Shown piece after piece: positions 47,797 through 59,850 of a stretch of DNA of 64,000 bases. The DNA is from Jacaranda mimosifolia. Its lineage: Eukaryota; Streptophyta; Magnoliopsida; Lamiales; Bignoniaceae. The position numbers and the translations under genes are program-made. The notes beneath the pieces are model-generated. The model searched no databases. It was not told the DNA's origin and saw only the letters and a program-made list of their open reading frames with translations. Location: NCBI GenBank assembly GCA_018894105.1, contig CM032127.1, forward strand, positions 32,104,260-32,168,259, read 5' to 3'. Each line of letters opens with the position of its first letter. Position 1 is the first letter of the stretch.

Positions 47797-49729
47797 TAGA
47801 TCATGCTTAGATTTGGATTTTCATTGGATGATTGATTCATATGATGGATGAATCAAGATCACCAAACTGTCGATTCATATAATGGATTTCAGTATTTGGT
47901 TGTGTTGTGTGTGGCTCCTTGATTGACGAGTTGAAAGCATGCTATTATATATGTTGATTTATGTTTTAGTATGTTTCAATTCATAGTGATAAATGTTGAA
48001 TGTTGATTTAGCATTTATTGACGTTGTATGTTGATATAGCATGTTGTTGTTTGATTAAAAGAGTTTTGGTCATTTTTAGATCCAATTTGATTGGAGTTGT
48101 ATTGGAGATTTTGATGAATATGATTTTAGTTTTTTCTAATTTTTGAAGGCATGATTGAGCACTTGAATTTTCATTTTTAAAAGAGGTTTTAAATCTGGAA
48201 ATTCATCTATAATGTGTGTTTTAATGTTGGAAACATGTGCTAAAATTATTGGTGCATGAAAGTTGAGTGGAAAAATGGCTTGACATACTTGGAAGCCCCC
48301 AAAACAGTGGCTGACAAGTGCTAGCCAGGCGCTGCGCACATGTTGTGCGCACGACCTACTCAGCTGTGCGCTAGACTAGGCGGCAGTCCTAATTTTTAGG
48401 TTTTGGTGAATCTTAAGCCTATTTTTCAACTCCTTTTGTGTTTGAAATATTTTTGCACCACACTTAATAGATGTATAAATGTTGTACAAGTTCTCAAAAT
48501 TATGTTTAACATTTTTTTAATGCTTTTGAAAATTGGTTAAAGTTGATCTTCCAATTATGGCATAAATGTTATGCTTGATCAATAATTTGTTTATGAGATA
48601 AGCATTTAATTATTAGAATTAATTTTTAATTCTCAATTTATTAATTGTTCATATAATTATTGAATGGATGATGAATGAATTGGGATGATCATGAGGCTTT
48701 AATATTGATTTTATATATTTCAAGTTGTTGAAATCGGTTGTATTAAATTGAGGCTTGCATGCCTCATTATTTCTACCTTGTAAATGTTAATAGAGTAGAA
48801 TCACTTGGAATGAGGATTTCCTATTTATGTAATTGTTGCATGGAGCAATGGAGACCTTCGGAGGCATGGGATGCACTCATGTAATAGCTATATTTAATCA
48901 ACCCACCTAAAATCAACTAGGTGGCACACGTATGGTTCTAAGTGCACCACTTGGCTAGGCTCATGGTCACCTCACCCTAGGAGCATACTAGGCGCATTTA
49001 TTTATTTATGCTTTCCATAACCTATTGATGTACAAGATGCATGTTTAGGATATAGCAAATCTAAATAAAGAGATAAAATGATGAGATCTTTGCAAGCAAA
49101 AACCCTCCACCTGGAATGTCTAAGTGTTTTTCAAATATTAAGTTGAAATGGATATAAATTAAAAGAGTTTTGATTAATCCAAGGCTTCTACCAATAGTAT
49201 GTGGCATAACGATGCTACTATTATTTGTGTGATGTCTCACGAGTCATGGGTCATACTTATAACGAAAAGTTGTGATCATATACTTAGCATATGATGCACC
49301 TTTGATTTGAGAACGCCCATGCATTATCACACAAGTCGTGGGATGTTGTGGTGTCCGTCTCAAATCAAAGTTTGATTTGTAGGTCTGACTTAATAGCCAT
49401 TCGTGTGGATGTCTCACAAGTCGTGGGTCCATATGAAAAGTGAGGCAAAATATATCAAGAGTTGCATGAGATACAATTAGCAAAAGTTGCTTACCCTTCG
49501 ATTGTTTGTGGATGTCTCACGAGTCGTGGGTCCACTTGCAAGTCCTTGGGATCTTGATTCTCATTAGGGAATATGATTTCTCAAATTCTTTTTAGGGGTG
49601 AAGAATTTGATAAAATAGTGGGAGGAAAATATGCTTGAAAGACCATGAACATGTGTTTTAACATCAAACTTAATTACATGCTTATACTCTTTTTTTGCCT
49701 TTTGTAGATTTTCAAAATCTTCAATAAAA
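47797..49729 (+). other. Copia C leader (untranslated)
   Basis: Contains a GC-rich variable patch (48295-48390) with a GTGCGCAC-type palindrome, the partly decayed GTGGCACAC/GTGCACCAC pair (48921-48950), and four spaced copies of CTCACGAGTCGTGGG-like repeats (about 49229, 49329, 49409 and 49512). No open frame of note. Confidence 0.8.
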
Positions 49730-51279
49730 ATGGCTAAAAATCTACTCGCAAGCATTTTGGAAACAAATAAACTTACCGGGCCAAACTTTTAAGATTGGTT
49801 AAAAAACTTTAAAATCATTCTTAACTCTGAAAAGCAGACTTACATTATTGATCAAAGTCCTATGGACACGCTTGGTGATGATGCCACCAATGCACAATGT
49901 GAAATGTTCAAAAAATTTGTGCATAATGATCGACAAGTGAGGTATGTCATGATGGCATCCATGTTAAACGAGCTCCAAAAGACTTATGAGCACATGAAAC
50001 ATGCTTGAGAGATCTATATACAATTGCAGGAGTTGTATGGTGCACAAAGTAGACACGAAAGGTTTGCTTTATCCAAGGAGCTCTTTAGGGCAAGGATGAG
50101 TGAAGGGTCCATGTCCATGATCACGACCTCAAGATGATAGGACTCATCGAGAAGCTTGGACAGTTAGATGTGATCATGTACAACAACCTTTACATGGATT
50201 TGCTCCTACAATCATTGCCACCATCATATGATCAATTCGTTATGAACTTCAATATGTCCAAACAATATGTTACGATTAATGAATTGATCAATATGCTTGT
50301 GACTGTAGAGGCGACTATGAGAAAGGAGAAGCCCTTATGCTTGCATCCTCCTCCAAGTCGAAGGGCCCTAAGCGTCCTAGAAAGGGAAGTAAGAGGAAGA
50401 AAAATTTTTCCTCGTAAGGGAAGCAACCCAAGAAGAGTTCCGCGAGTGTTAGGAAGAAGGTTAAAATTGAAGCTAGTTGTTTCCATTGTGGCGAAAAGGG
50501 GCATTGGAAAAGAAACTGTAAAGCTCACCTCGCAACCCTTAAGAAGGGTATGTACTTTATTGAAGTGCACCTGATGACTAATTCTTCCACATAGATATTT
50601 GATACCTCTTGCAGTTCTCACCTTTGTAATTCGTTATAGGGGATGGAAAGAATGAGTCTTCGGGAATGGGATATTATCCTCTGCTTAGAAAATGGTGCAA
50701 AAGTTCCAGCCACTTTCCAAGGCATTATCAAGCGGGACTTGGGGAATGCTTGCATTGTGCTTGATCCCATTTATTATGTACCCTATCTTATTAAGAACAT
50801 TATTTCAATTTCCGTTCTAAGTAATGAATGATTTGATTTTTGTACATTGAATGGGAAGTTGAAGGAATTAAAGAATGGTTCTTTGATTGCTCAAGGTACA
50901 TTAACAAATGGATTGTACATACTTGACTCTCAAACTTCACTAATGCACATTCAATCAAGTAAGAGAAAGTTAGATATCCAAGAAGATGTCATTTTGTGGC
51001 ATGCAAGACTTGGACATATTTCTAAAAATAGGATGCACAAGTCAGAAGCTCTCAAAACACTAAATATTAGTGGCATTAAGGATCTTCTTACTTGTGAATC
51101 TTGTTTAAAGGGAAAAATGACCAAGGCTCATTTTGTAGGACAAGCAGAGCGCTCCGAAGTCTCTTGGATTTTATCCATATAGACATTTGTGGACCACTAA
51201 GAATTAGTAGGAGATGAGGGCATTCCTACTTCAACACCTTCACTGATGACTACAGTCAGTTTGGACACGTGTTTCTTAT
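49730..51279 (+). pseudogene. Copia C gag, protease and integrase N-terminal part
   Basis: ATG at 49730 gives MAKNLLASILETNKLTGPNF before the first stop. Further pieces: GLIEKLGQLDVIMYNNLY, a zinc knuckle with all four ligands near 50480 (CFHCGEKGHWKRNC), protease (IFDTSCSSHLCN), an open stretch 50643-50831, then 50847-51182 containing WHARLGHISKNRMHK (integrase zinc finger His/His) and CESCLKGKMTKAHF (Cys/Cys). The frame reaches FTDDYSQFGH in the integrase core, and the gypsy element enters at 51280, after its target site CTTAT. Confidence 0.85.
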
Positions 51280-51390
51280 TAATGAGGGTGAAATCCATTT
51301 TGAGCTAGATTAGATGGTAAATTTGGAAGTGTTTGACCTCGATGGTCGATATATGAAGGTAGTTGGGCTGAGTCCTGCAATCACGAGCAA
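51280..51390 (-). repeat. Truncated 3' LTR of the gypsy element
   Basis: 111 bp matching the inner end of the 5' LTR, starting TAATGAGGGTGAAAT where the right copy has TGATCAGGGTGAAAT. Identity stops sharply at GAGCAA, where coding sequence of the RNase H linker begins. Confidence 0.85.
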
Positions 51391-52440
51391 AGGTCAGGCT
51401 ACCTATTCATGTTCATCGAGGGCGAATTTGGCTACCTATCCTCTAAGTCTATGAGCCACATTTTCGTCGTTAGGGATTGTCCCTTGGCTTATGTAGAGCT
51501 TGATTGGGTCTTTCCAGGAGGGCTTTGCCTCTTCGATGGCCCCAATAAGGTTTTGGTCATTGGTATGGATACATGGTTTGCTGGCTACCAAGAACGTTAT
51601 AGTTCTTTCTGTGGTTCCCTTCGTCGAGCTAGCGAACATTGAGAGTACGTCCACTCGCTCATTTTCCGTTTGGGGAACCTAGCTTAGGGTAAAGCTCCTA
51701 AATGACCGTTGTAATTGTTTCACATCAGCCAAGTACTGGCTTATTTTAGTTTCCTTGGCTTCAAAGTTTCCTTCAACTTGCTTGGCCACCAGCTAGGAGT
51801 CAGTGATCGCTACTAGCTGCTCGACGCCTTAAGTTTCTACCATGTTCATTCCAATGATGAAAGCTTCGTACTCTGCTTCATTCTTAGTGACTGGAAAGTC
51901 AAGCTTTATTGCAAAATCATACTCTTCTGCTAGTGGGGAATGGAGAGAAACACCAATTTTGCCTCCCGATTTGGTTGCTGAACTGTGGATGCGTAAAGTC
52001 CAAACAGAAGATTCCTGATCAAGCTGGTCTGGGAGGTCGAGTCTTTTGGTGACAAAATCAGCCAGGACCTATGCTTTTATGGCCTTTCGTAGTTGGAATG
52101 TGATGTCGAACTCCCCAAGCTCGATGGCCCATTTAGTAAGTCGACCCGACACATCTAGTTTCGACAATACTTGTTTCAATGGCTGATTGGTTAGGACTAC
52201 CATCGTATGATATTGGAAGTAAGGTCATAACTTCCGTGCTACTGTAATGAGGGCGAAAGCAAACTTCTTAATCTCCAGGTAATTCTGTTCAAACCCATGC
52301 AAAGCCTTATTGCAGTAATACACAGGTGATGAGTTCTGCCTCTTGTCATTACCAATACTAAATTGATTGAGGCGGTGGATACTTGCATTTCTAAGTATTT
52401 TGAAGAAAATATGACTTTTGTCGGCCAGCTGTGCAATGAA
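51391..52440 (-). pseudogene. Gypsy RNase H and linker to (missing) integrase
   Basis: The minus strand shows, in several frames, RNase H remnants (KLDFPVTKNEAEYEAF-like near 51900, an ITDSxLVAKQVEG piece near 51800) followed by an open stretch at 51654-51436 with ASSTKG and DPIKLYISQGTIPND, the segment that normally leads into the integrase zinc finger. It ends at the truncated LTR, so the whole integrase is deleted. Confidence 0.7.
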
Positions 52441-52482
52441 CCTACTGAGGGCTATTATCCTACTGACCAGATGTTGTACATC

Positions 52483-53381
52483 TCATATAGTCCGAGATGG
52501 GGCGATGTCCAGAACTATCTGGATCCTCCTCTGATTGACCATGTAGCCAAGGAACTTACCTCCTCGAACTTTAAAGGCGCACTTATTAGGGTTGAGTTTC
52601 ATACCGAACACCCTTAGTATAGAAAAGTTATGGTTGAGGTTAGTTAGGTGGTCCTTGGCTTTCTGTGTTTTGACAATCATGTTGTTGATGTAGACCTCAA
52701 TCGATTTTTTGATCTCGATCTTGAACATAAAGTTGACCAATCTTTGGTACGTTACCCTCGCATTTTTTAGCCCAAAGGCCATGAATAAGAAGCAGTATAC
52801 TCTATTGGGGACAATGAAAGAGATCTTGTCCCTATCCTCGGGTGCCATATATATTTGATAGTAGCCTTGAAAGGCATCCATCATTCTCAATAGTTTGCAA
52901 CCAGCTGTAGAATCCACTGATAAATCTATGCGAGGCAAGGAGTAAGGATCCTTAGGGCAAGCTTTATTCAAATCAGCGAAATCATTACATATATGCCACT
53001 TTCCCTCATTCTCGGGAAAAGTACAACATTACAAAGCCAAGAGAGGTATTGAATTTCTACAATATATTCTGCCTCTAGTAACTTGTTAACTTCTTCTTCA
53101 ATGATTTGAGACCTCTCAATGTTGAAGATTATTATCTTCTGCATCACCGGCTTATGGGAAGGGTCCATGTTAAGACGATGGACAATAACATTTGGGTTGA
53201 TTCCTTGGAGGTCGAAAGCTTTCCATACGAACACATCAATATTTCTTCGAAGGAAATCGACCATGAGGCATTCTAGACGATCACCCAAATTGCTTTCGAC
53301 CCAGGTAGTCATGTTAGGGTTTCTAGATTCTAGCTCTATCATTTTGAACTCCCCAATATGCTCGACTTGGGTGTCTTCCAA
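52483..53381 (-). pseudogene. Gypsy reverse transcriptase with mutated catalytic box
   Basis: Two overlapping open stretches (53381-52968 and 52971-52483) differ by one frame. Together they give the N-terminal approach (DVFVWKAFDLQGINPNVIVH, DPSHKPVMQK, IIEEEVNKLLEAEYI), then NKACPKDPYSLPRID, MDAFQGYYQI, SFIVPNRVYCFLFMAFGLKNA and KLNPNKCAFKVRGGKFLGY, all clear Ty3/gypsy RT blocks. The catalytic Y-x-D-D is YINN: both aspartates are asparagine, which should abolish polymerase activity. The upstream aspartate block MDAFQGY is kept. Confidence 0.9.
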
Positions 53382-53499
53382 CTTCCTCTTCTTCGATGAA
53401 GATCCCTGCTCAGGTTTCGCTATAAGGACGTCTCTCGAGGGCTTCAGCTGAAGTCGCTTCTTCTATTCACTGGACTCGACCGAAATGGTATAACAACGC

Positions 53500-53999
53500 T
53501 ATGCATCCTTAAGATTACACAAAAGTTCCCCTACTTCTGCTGGGGTTGGGAATTTGATATTCATATGGTTCGTCGAGACAATGTTCATGAAGTTACTTAG
53601 GGCATGTCAACCAATGATGACATTGTTGGCGAATGGAGCACCAACTATCAGGTAGTTGATCATCATAGTTCTGCTATGAGGGCCCTGTCCGAAGGATGTA
53701 GATAGGTTAATAGATCCCTTCGGGATGATCTCGGACCCCCCAAAATCTGACCAGCAGCGTTCGCACTGGCTCAAACTTTAATTGGCCAAATTCATCATCC
53801 TATTCAAGGAGGACAAAAATATGATGTTCATAGAACTGCCATTGTCGACCAAGATCTTTCTCACTTCAAAATTGGCTATTTCAAGCATTACCACCATGGG
53901 GTAATCTATCTTTCGGTCGACTCCCCTATTCTCTAGATGATTGAGGTTAGACTCGATGAAGGATATTGGTTCTGCACTGGTTGAAAGCTGGAAAACCAT
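53500..53999 (-). pseudogene. Gypsy aspartic protease
   Basis: The open stretch 53999-53778 contains MVVMLEIANFEVRKILVDNGSSMNII: the active-site D-S/T-G-S appears as DNGSS, with the serine after Asp changed to Asn. The frame continues past a shift with EGIYYP-type and GQGPHS, then INYLIVGAPFANNVIIG, the flap-to-C-terminal part. It would cleave the polyprotein in the particle. Confidence 0.75.
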
Positions 54000-54229
54000 T
54001 CGACCTTAGCTGATTTGGTCGACTCTAATTGCCTTTGGGTCTGTTTTCTAGCGAACCTTGAGTCCCCCCCTATGGGACTTCCTACAATCATGTCGATGAC
54101 TCCTCGAATGGGTGGGTGGGGCTCCTGGGCTGGTCTCTTTCCTTTATCTTCTCTCATCGGGCTAGCAAACCATTCTCTACAAAGAGTCCGATCATTTTGT
54201 CCTCTTCACATCTAGCATACTCGTTGATG

Positions 54230-55310
54230 TATTTTTTCAGATGACCCTGCCTGATCATTCTTTTGATCTCATCATGCAAATTGAAATAATCTTTTGTGTC
54301 ATGCCCTTTTTGCTTATGGAAGTGCTAGTATTTCTTCAATTTTTTCATGGCTTCTGTCTCGATCAGTTTCCTGGGCCTTTTGAGGATATTGTCATGTTGG
54401 ATAGCAAATAGCACCTCCTTCCTTGGATGGTTAAGCAAATGTAATCATGGAATCGTTTGATGGGGGATCAACATCTTTCCCTGAGCTAGCGGTCTTCTTT
54501 CTCCTTACTCTTCTTCTTTTCAACCTCAAGATTACCACATTTCAGTTTATTCATCTCTTCTTGGGTCATGTATCTTTCTGCGAGGTCGAGGAGCTCCTAC
54601 ATCAACCTAGGCTGCTCACACACTAATGTATTGGCACATTCCTTGTGTTTGAGGCCCAAGAACAATATGTTAATCAGGAACTCGATTTGTAGGCAGTCAA
54701 TCTTCAACACTTCCGTGGTAAATCTGGTAAAAAAGTCTTGGAGGGATTCCCCTTTATTCTATTTCACCGTGTGTAAATGAGTGTGTAGGCATTTTTCCTT
54801 CCTCCTACTTGCAAACTGATGTAAAAACTTGTCACACAATTGGTCGTATGAGTATATCGATACCGATTCTAGCTTAACGAACCAGTCCAGCACTATCCCC
54901 TGAAAGGTGGTTACTAACATCTTGGTGTGGACATAATCACTGTGCCCGTGCAGCTGCATCATGTGCTCATTTAGGTCCGATGAACTATCATATCGGGGTA
55001 AGCCAGTCAAAATTTTGGCAACGACGGCAATGCACTCGTCGATAATATCCTGGATGAATGGTGAATCTATTTCCCTTTGAAACCTCAGCAGTCCTTATTG
55101 ATTGTAGTTTTTCTCTGTGTTTCTCCTCAAAATCTCTTCCAATCATCGATTCAACTGTTGGACTTGCTGGGACACTCCCTCCCATTCTTCCCTATCAGCT
55201 TGGGATGCGTTTTTATTCGAGTGGGGCCTTGAGCGCTTAACCCTATCGCACTATAGGGCTCGAATGGGTTGAACGCCGTGATCAACAAAATCTGCAACCT
55301 CCTCGTGAGG
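54230..55310 (-). pseudogene. Gypsy gag
   Basis: Minus strand: an N-terminal Lys/Glu-rich segment, then PFIQDII and the gag core 55010-54759 (LPRYDSSSDLNEHMMQLHGH, FQGIVLDWFVKL, SYDQLCDKFLHQFASRRKEK), followed with stops by QDFFTRFTTEVL and, near 54320-54240, HKQKGHDTKDYFNLHDEIKR, the His/Cys-like motif typical of this gypsy group, with its Cys residues lost. The order leads directly into protease. Confidence 0.8.
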
Positions 55311-55714
55311 CATGGATCTGGCTACTTCCCTTGGAAAACAGCTTGGGCTTACTTCGTGCCTCGAGAGAGGCCTTCTAGACTATGGTCAATCTTAGTTTTC
55401 CCTAGGTAGTCTCTCCTTCGGGGCCGTGGGTTGTGGCATCGCACTAGTTTCCGGCTCTGGTTGTACAGTGTTCTGATTTAAAGCCACTGAAACTAAGCTG
55501 AAATCTGGGTGGATATCTGCTCTCTGATGAGCTACATTAGTTGAGGCATGGTTAGGGTAACCACTTGCTCTGGCTAGGTAATTGATCCTGCTATGCCAAC
55601 TTCTTGCTAAGGTCGAGGAGGGGGAGACCTAGACCTCCTATTTTTTATAGAAGACTCAAGCTTCCCGAGGGGGCTCACCTAGTGTTCACCATTTCTGATA
55701 GCAGACTCAAGCTT

Positions 55715-55730
55715 CCCATGGATGGCGCCA
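55715..55730 (-). other. Gypsy primer-binding site
   Basis: TGGCGCCATCCATGGG on the minus strand, beginning two bases after the 5' LTR. The form resembles the TGGCGCCGTCTGTGGG start of many plant Tat-type gypsy elements. The priming tRNA cannot be assigned by eye. Confidence 0.7.
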
Positions 55731-55732
55731 AA

Positions 55733-56504
55733 TGATCAGGGTGAAATTTATTTTGAGCTGGATTAGATGGTAAATTTAGAAGTGTTCGTCCTTAGTGGTC
55801 GATATCTGAAGGTAATTGGACTGAGTCCTACAATCATGAGCAACCTCGGCTAAGGCACTCCGATGCTCAAGTTAGTATAAAGTCGACTAGATATAACAAG
55901 TAGCGGAGTAAGGGCTTTTTGGTATAGAATGGCATACCTGTTGAGAGGCTGGAGTAAGGGTATTTATAGCTTTCTCCCAATGCTATTTGTCTAAGATGCC
56001 CTTGACATGCAGGGAGGATCATTGTCCTTGCAGAAGGGGTATTAGGTCATCTCTCATTCCTGTACTATTTCAGGTAGCTGCATTCCCAAGTTTCATGGGC
56101 AAGCTAGTACATTGTAGACACACCTCCTGCTTAGTGCGGCAGCATAGGTGGTACTAGGGTAGCATGTGTCATTAATGTGGAGGCATGTTTCCTGTCAGGG
56201 CATTTAATGCGGCAGAGTTGCTTCTACACATAATCGACCTCCATGGTCGGTGGCACGGTTGACCCTATGATGGGTTGACGTGCGGCGTGAGATGTGGACA
56301 AGCACCGTGGTTGAGGGGTCGACCAGTGGCCTTATCTGTGACCTAGTCGAGTGCCCACCCGCCAGAGTACGACATCGATCTATATAGTTGATTTGGGTCA
56401 CCTAAGGTCTGTAGCACCATTGGGCCCTGGGTATGAGATAGGCTTGGTGCTACATCCTTGGGTCTACGGTCTTTAGGCTGAGTCCATTGGGCTATCCCAT
56501 ATCA
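55733..56504 (-). repeat. Gypsy 5' LTR
   Basis: Intact LTR of 772 bp with TG/CA ends (minus strand TGATATGG to CCTGATCA), between the PBS and the target duplication CTTAT. It is noticeably more GC-rich than the surrounding copia LTRs. Confidence 0.85.
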
Positions 56505-57636
56505 CTTATGAAGAACAAGTCGAAGAAGGCATTGAAAAATTCAAGAAGTATAGGAGTGAAGTGGAAAAGCAATTAGGGCTAAGTATTAAAGCTCTTCGAT
56601 CGAATCGAGGGGGAGAATATTTGAGCACCAAATTCTTGGATTATCTAAAGGAGAGTGGGATTCTCTCTCAATGGACTCCACCCGCCACACCCCAATACAA
56701 TGGAGTAGCTGTGAGGAGAAATCGTACCTTATTGGACATGGTGCGTTCCATGATGAGCTTTATCGATGTGCCCATATCCTTTTGGGGATACGCCTTATTA
56801 ACGGCGATTAAGCTACTAAATATAGTACCTTGAAAGCTAATGCCCAAAACACCATATGAGATATGGCATGGCAAAGCACCCTTTTACCAATACCTTAAGG
56901 TTTGGGGATCTCCTACCTGTGTGAGACGAACAGTAAGAGATAAGTTGGATAGTAGATCCACCTTGTGCAAGTTTATGGGATACCTTAGAGAGTCTATGGG
57001 TTATTATTTCTATGATCCCTCTGAACAAAAGGTATTTGTTTCGAGGAATGCCACCTTTTTGGAAAGGTAATTTCTATTAGATAAAAATGGCGTTGTCATT
57101 GAAGTTGATGAAGTTCAAGATGACCAACAAATCGCACAAGCGATGGAAATAAATGAGCAACAAGAGCCTCACACACGACCACTAAGATGGTTGGACCGAA
57201 TCAAGAAGCAACTCGAAAGGTTCGAATTCTTTGATGAAAGTTATGTTGGACATAGATTCGGGATGTTGGCTAGAAGCCATGAGATCCGAAATGGACTCCA
57301 TGTACTCAAATAAAGTATGGACTTTGGTAGATCCACCAAAGGGAATAGTTCCCATTAGTTGCAAGTGAATCTACAAGAGAAAGCTTGGAGTAGATGGAGA
57401 AGTGGTAACTTTTAAGGCGTGACTAGTGGCAAAAGGTTACACTCAAAGACTCGGTATCGATTTTGAGGAAACCTTTTCACCAGTTACAATGCCTAAGTCC
57501 ATTTGGGTTCTACTTGCCATAGCCGATTATTATGAGTATGAGATATGGCAAATGGATGTGAAAGCTGCTTTCCTCAATGGAGATATTGAAGAAGAAATTT
57601 ATATAGAGCAACCATAAGGTTTTACATCGAAGGGAA
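56505..57636 (+). pseudogene. Copia C integrase (rest) and start of RT
   Basis: The frame resumes after the gypsy element. 56561-56833 is open: LGLSIKALRSNRGGEYLST, PATPQYNGVAVRRNRTLLDM (core with the third catalytic position), MMSFIDVPISFWGYAL. 56840-57070 gives YEIWHGKAPFYQYLKVWGSP, DKLDSRSTLCKFMGY and the C-terminal EQKVFVSRNATFLER. RT starts at about 57420 (AKGYTQRLGIDFEETFSP, WQMDVKAAFLNGDIEEEIY) and is cut at 57636 by the solo LTR. Confidence 0.88.
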
Positions 57637-59850
57637 TGTTGGAAATAGTGCCCGGCAAGCCAATAGATTAGGCCTTGTAAAGCTATTTTCTTATAAAAAC
57701 AATCTTGATTGAATGATATCTTGTATATGGCCACATTCATTTCATGCATCATATTACTTCACTGGCATTTGGATGAAGTCCTTAGATCACTTAAGACTAC
57801 GGGACTTGGTCATGTACTAGGTGGTGATCATGGAATAAGTCTTACACGGTCATGATCTTAAAACATTCCAAGTCATAGGATCTTGAGAGACAGGACATCT
57901 AAGATCCGGATAGACTTGCACTAACGATGCATAAATCCAAGGGGTTGGATATTGCTCCATTCCATGAGCAACTGTATGTGATACGGGTGCGTGTTAGTGG
58001 GTGCTTGTTAGAGAACAAGGCACTGAAGACCCACCGGAGACTCCACTAGGTAGCCATAGTGGCAAGTTGGTAGTGGTTAGTTCTCCTGCTTACGCTAGTG
58101 CATATTATTAGTCCTCTGACCTAAGGATCCATGGTAACCTTGTGCCCGGCCCTCATGCTTTGACTCATCCTTGCTCACCTAGCAAGCCGTTCGAGGTGAG
58201 ATTAGGTATAAGCTACTTGGCATGGAGGTTTGTGAGATCCAAAAGGGAATCCGACTCCTCACTTTTGTGAAGGGCGAGTACATCTCTTATGCATTCTGTA
58301 ATGATCGATTTCAAGAAATCCTTGCGCAAGGTGGTATGAAAATTTGGGAAAGGAGTTTCCCAAAGTTGAGGTCATACAAAGGAATCGGACATTTAGAATA
58401 GAAGCATAGAATCGAGGCTATTAAGGAGCCGACAAATATCTTGCCCTAGGCCTTTTTTGGGAGATAGAAGACGGAAGGATCATATTTACATGGAACACGT
58501 AGAGCTTTAAATGGTTCTCATATAGACATTCATTTTGACTAGTTAATTGGGTTCCATGGGATAGAGGTTGGACATCGACCATGGAGATTAGGTACTTTTC
58601 AATTGATGAGATCGATTGAATTGAGTCGACTAGTTTAAAAAGAGTTTTAAACTAGAATGAATATTAAATATTCAAAAGTCACAACGGGTTGTGAACCTAT
58701 GTCCAATGAATGATAGAACCCAATGGGTCACACACAAAATCCAAAAGACCTTCCTAATTGATGGAGAAATTTTTCTAAGTGTTAGAAAGATAACCTTTTT
58801 CCATGGCCGAATTTTGGGAGACTTTTGAAGATCAATTTTGGCTTGATTAATTTAAGTGTTAAATTAATCAATTAATTTAAGGAGTTAAATTAGGCAAATA
58901 ATTAAAGAGTTAATTATTTGGTGCCACATTGATCATCAATTTATCAAAGTTAACTTAAGGGGTTAAGTTGACTAAAGTCAACTTAAAGAGTTAAGTTTAC
59001 TTGACTTAATTGTTAAGTCAAGGTTAATTAATTAAATTAATTAGATTAATTTAATTAATGGAAGAACAAGGATTTTATGAGGGAAAATTTCAAATTGGAT
59101 TTGAATTAATTTGGAATAAGATTCCAAGTTGGCAAGTTGGCAAGATGAAATTCAAATTGCCAACTTGCACACAGCTAATTTTCGGTCCCCACATCCTCAT
59201 TGGCATCACACCTCACACACTCTATATATAGATATAGAGCTAGATGAATTTTAGTGTAATTTTTAGCATTAGAAAATCAAATTCTAAATGCTTTCCTTCT
59301 AAAAACCTTTATAGGCAAGATATTCATGTGTTGAATTCTTCCTTTTCTTCCCTACCAAAACTCTCCAAAAACCAATCATACTCCATCTCCATCTTCAGAT
59401 CTAATCCAACTTAGGATCTGGAGATTTAGGATCTCATCTTTGGTGTGTGGATCAACGTTGGAGGCGATTTCGCGTGAGATCGCTATTTCACAGTTTCCTA
59501 CAGATCATCTAACTTTATGAATTTTTTCTAGAATCTGTGGAACGATTTTTGATCCAAATTTTCTAATGAAGATAGTCTAAGGTGTTAGGTATATCCCAGA
59601 TTTTTTTGTTTGAATTGATTGAGAGTTTTGGTTGGTCAAATTAGGATCTGAATCCGCTGCGCTAGATCCAGTCGCGAATCTGCCAACACTCGGAGATTTG
59701 GTTTTCTTCCTTAGATCTTGCTTCTAAGGGTAAGTACCTTCTTGTAATTCTGAATATACTGCATGGTATGACCCTGGGATGACCGATTGGAATTGGATTT
59801 GGTGTTTTAATTTTGAATTATTGTGCATCCTAATGTCGATTGTTCCTTTG
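57637..59850 (+). mobile_element. Solo copia LTR (S2) in the RT of copy C, TSD GGGAA
   Basis: Starts TGTTGGAAATAGTGCCCGG at 57637 and ends at 59850; GGGAA lies on both sides (57632-57636 and 59851-59855). The host RT reads through: ...TTTACATCGAAGGGA before, AGTGAGCAAAAGG after, as in copy F (30551-30580). 2214 bp with TATA block at 59222-59238 and no internal sequence, so it is the product of LTR-LTR recombination. Its last bases (CCTTTG) deviate from TTTCA. Confidence 0.93.

Larger units (their letters stand above)
51280..56504 (-). mobile_element. Ty3/gypsy element (minus strand), TSD CTTAT, integrase and most of 3' LTR missing
   Basis: CTTAT flanks both ends (51275-51279 and 56505-56509), and copy C's integrase frame continues after it. 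The 5' LTR lies on the right (55733-56504, 772 bp, minus-strand ends TGATATGG and CCTGATCA), followed by a TTTGGCGCCAT primer site. Only 111 bp of the 3' LTR remain on the left (51280-51390; they align with 55733-55843). Between are gag, protease, RT and RNase H on the minus strand; the integrase and the rest of the 3' LTR are gone. The PBS style and the RNase H-to-integrase linker (DPIKLYISQGTIPND) suggest the Tat/Retand-type branch (inference). Confidence 0.92.

Noticed and set aside
49229..49530. Regularly spaced short repeats resembling a CRISPR array
   Set aside because: The repeats are degenerate, the spacers are conserved between copies, and the context is a plant retrotransposon leader.
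51280..56504. Endogenous pararetrovirus instead of a gypsy retrotransposon
   Set aside because: Two LTR ends, a 5-bp target duplication and the order gag-protease-RT-RNase H fit a gypsy element; no movement protein or other viral gene is seen.
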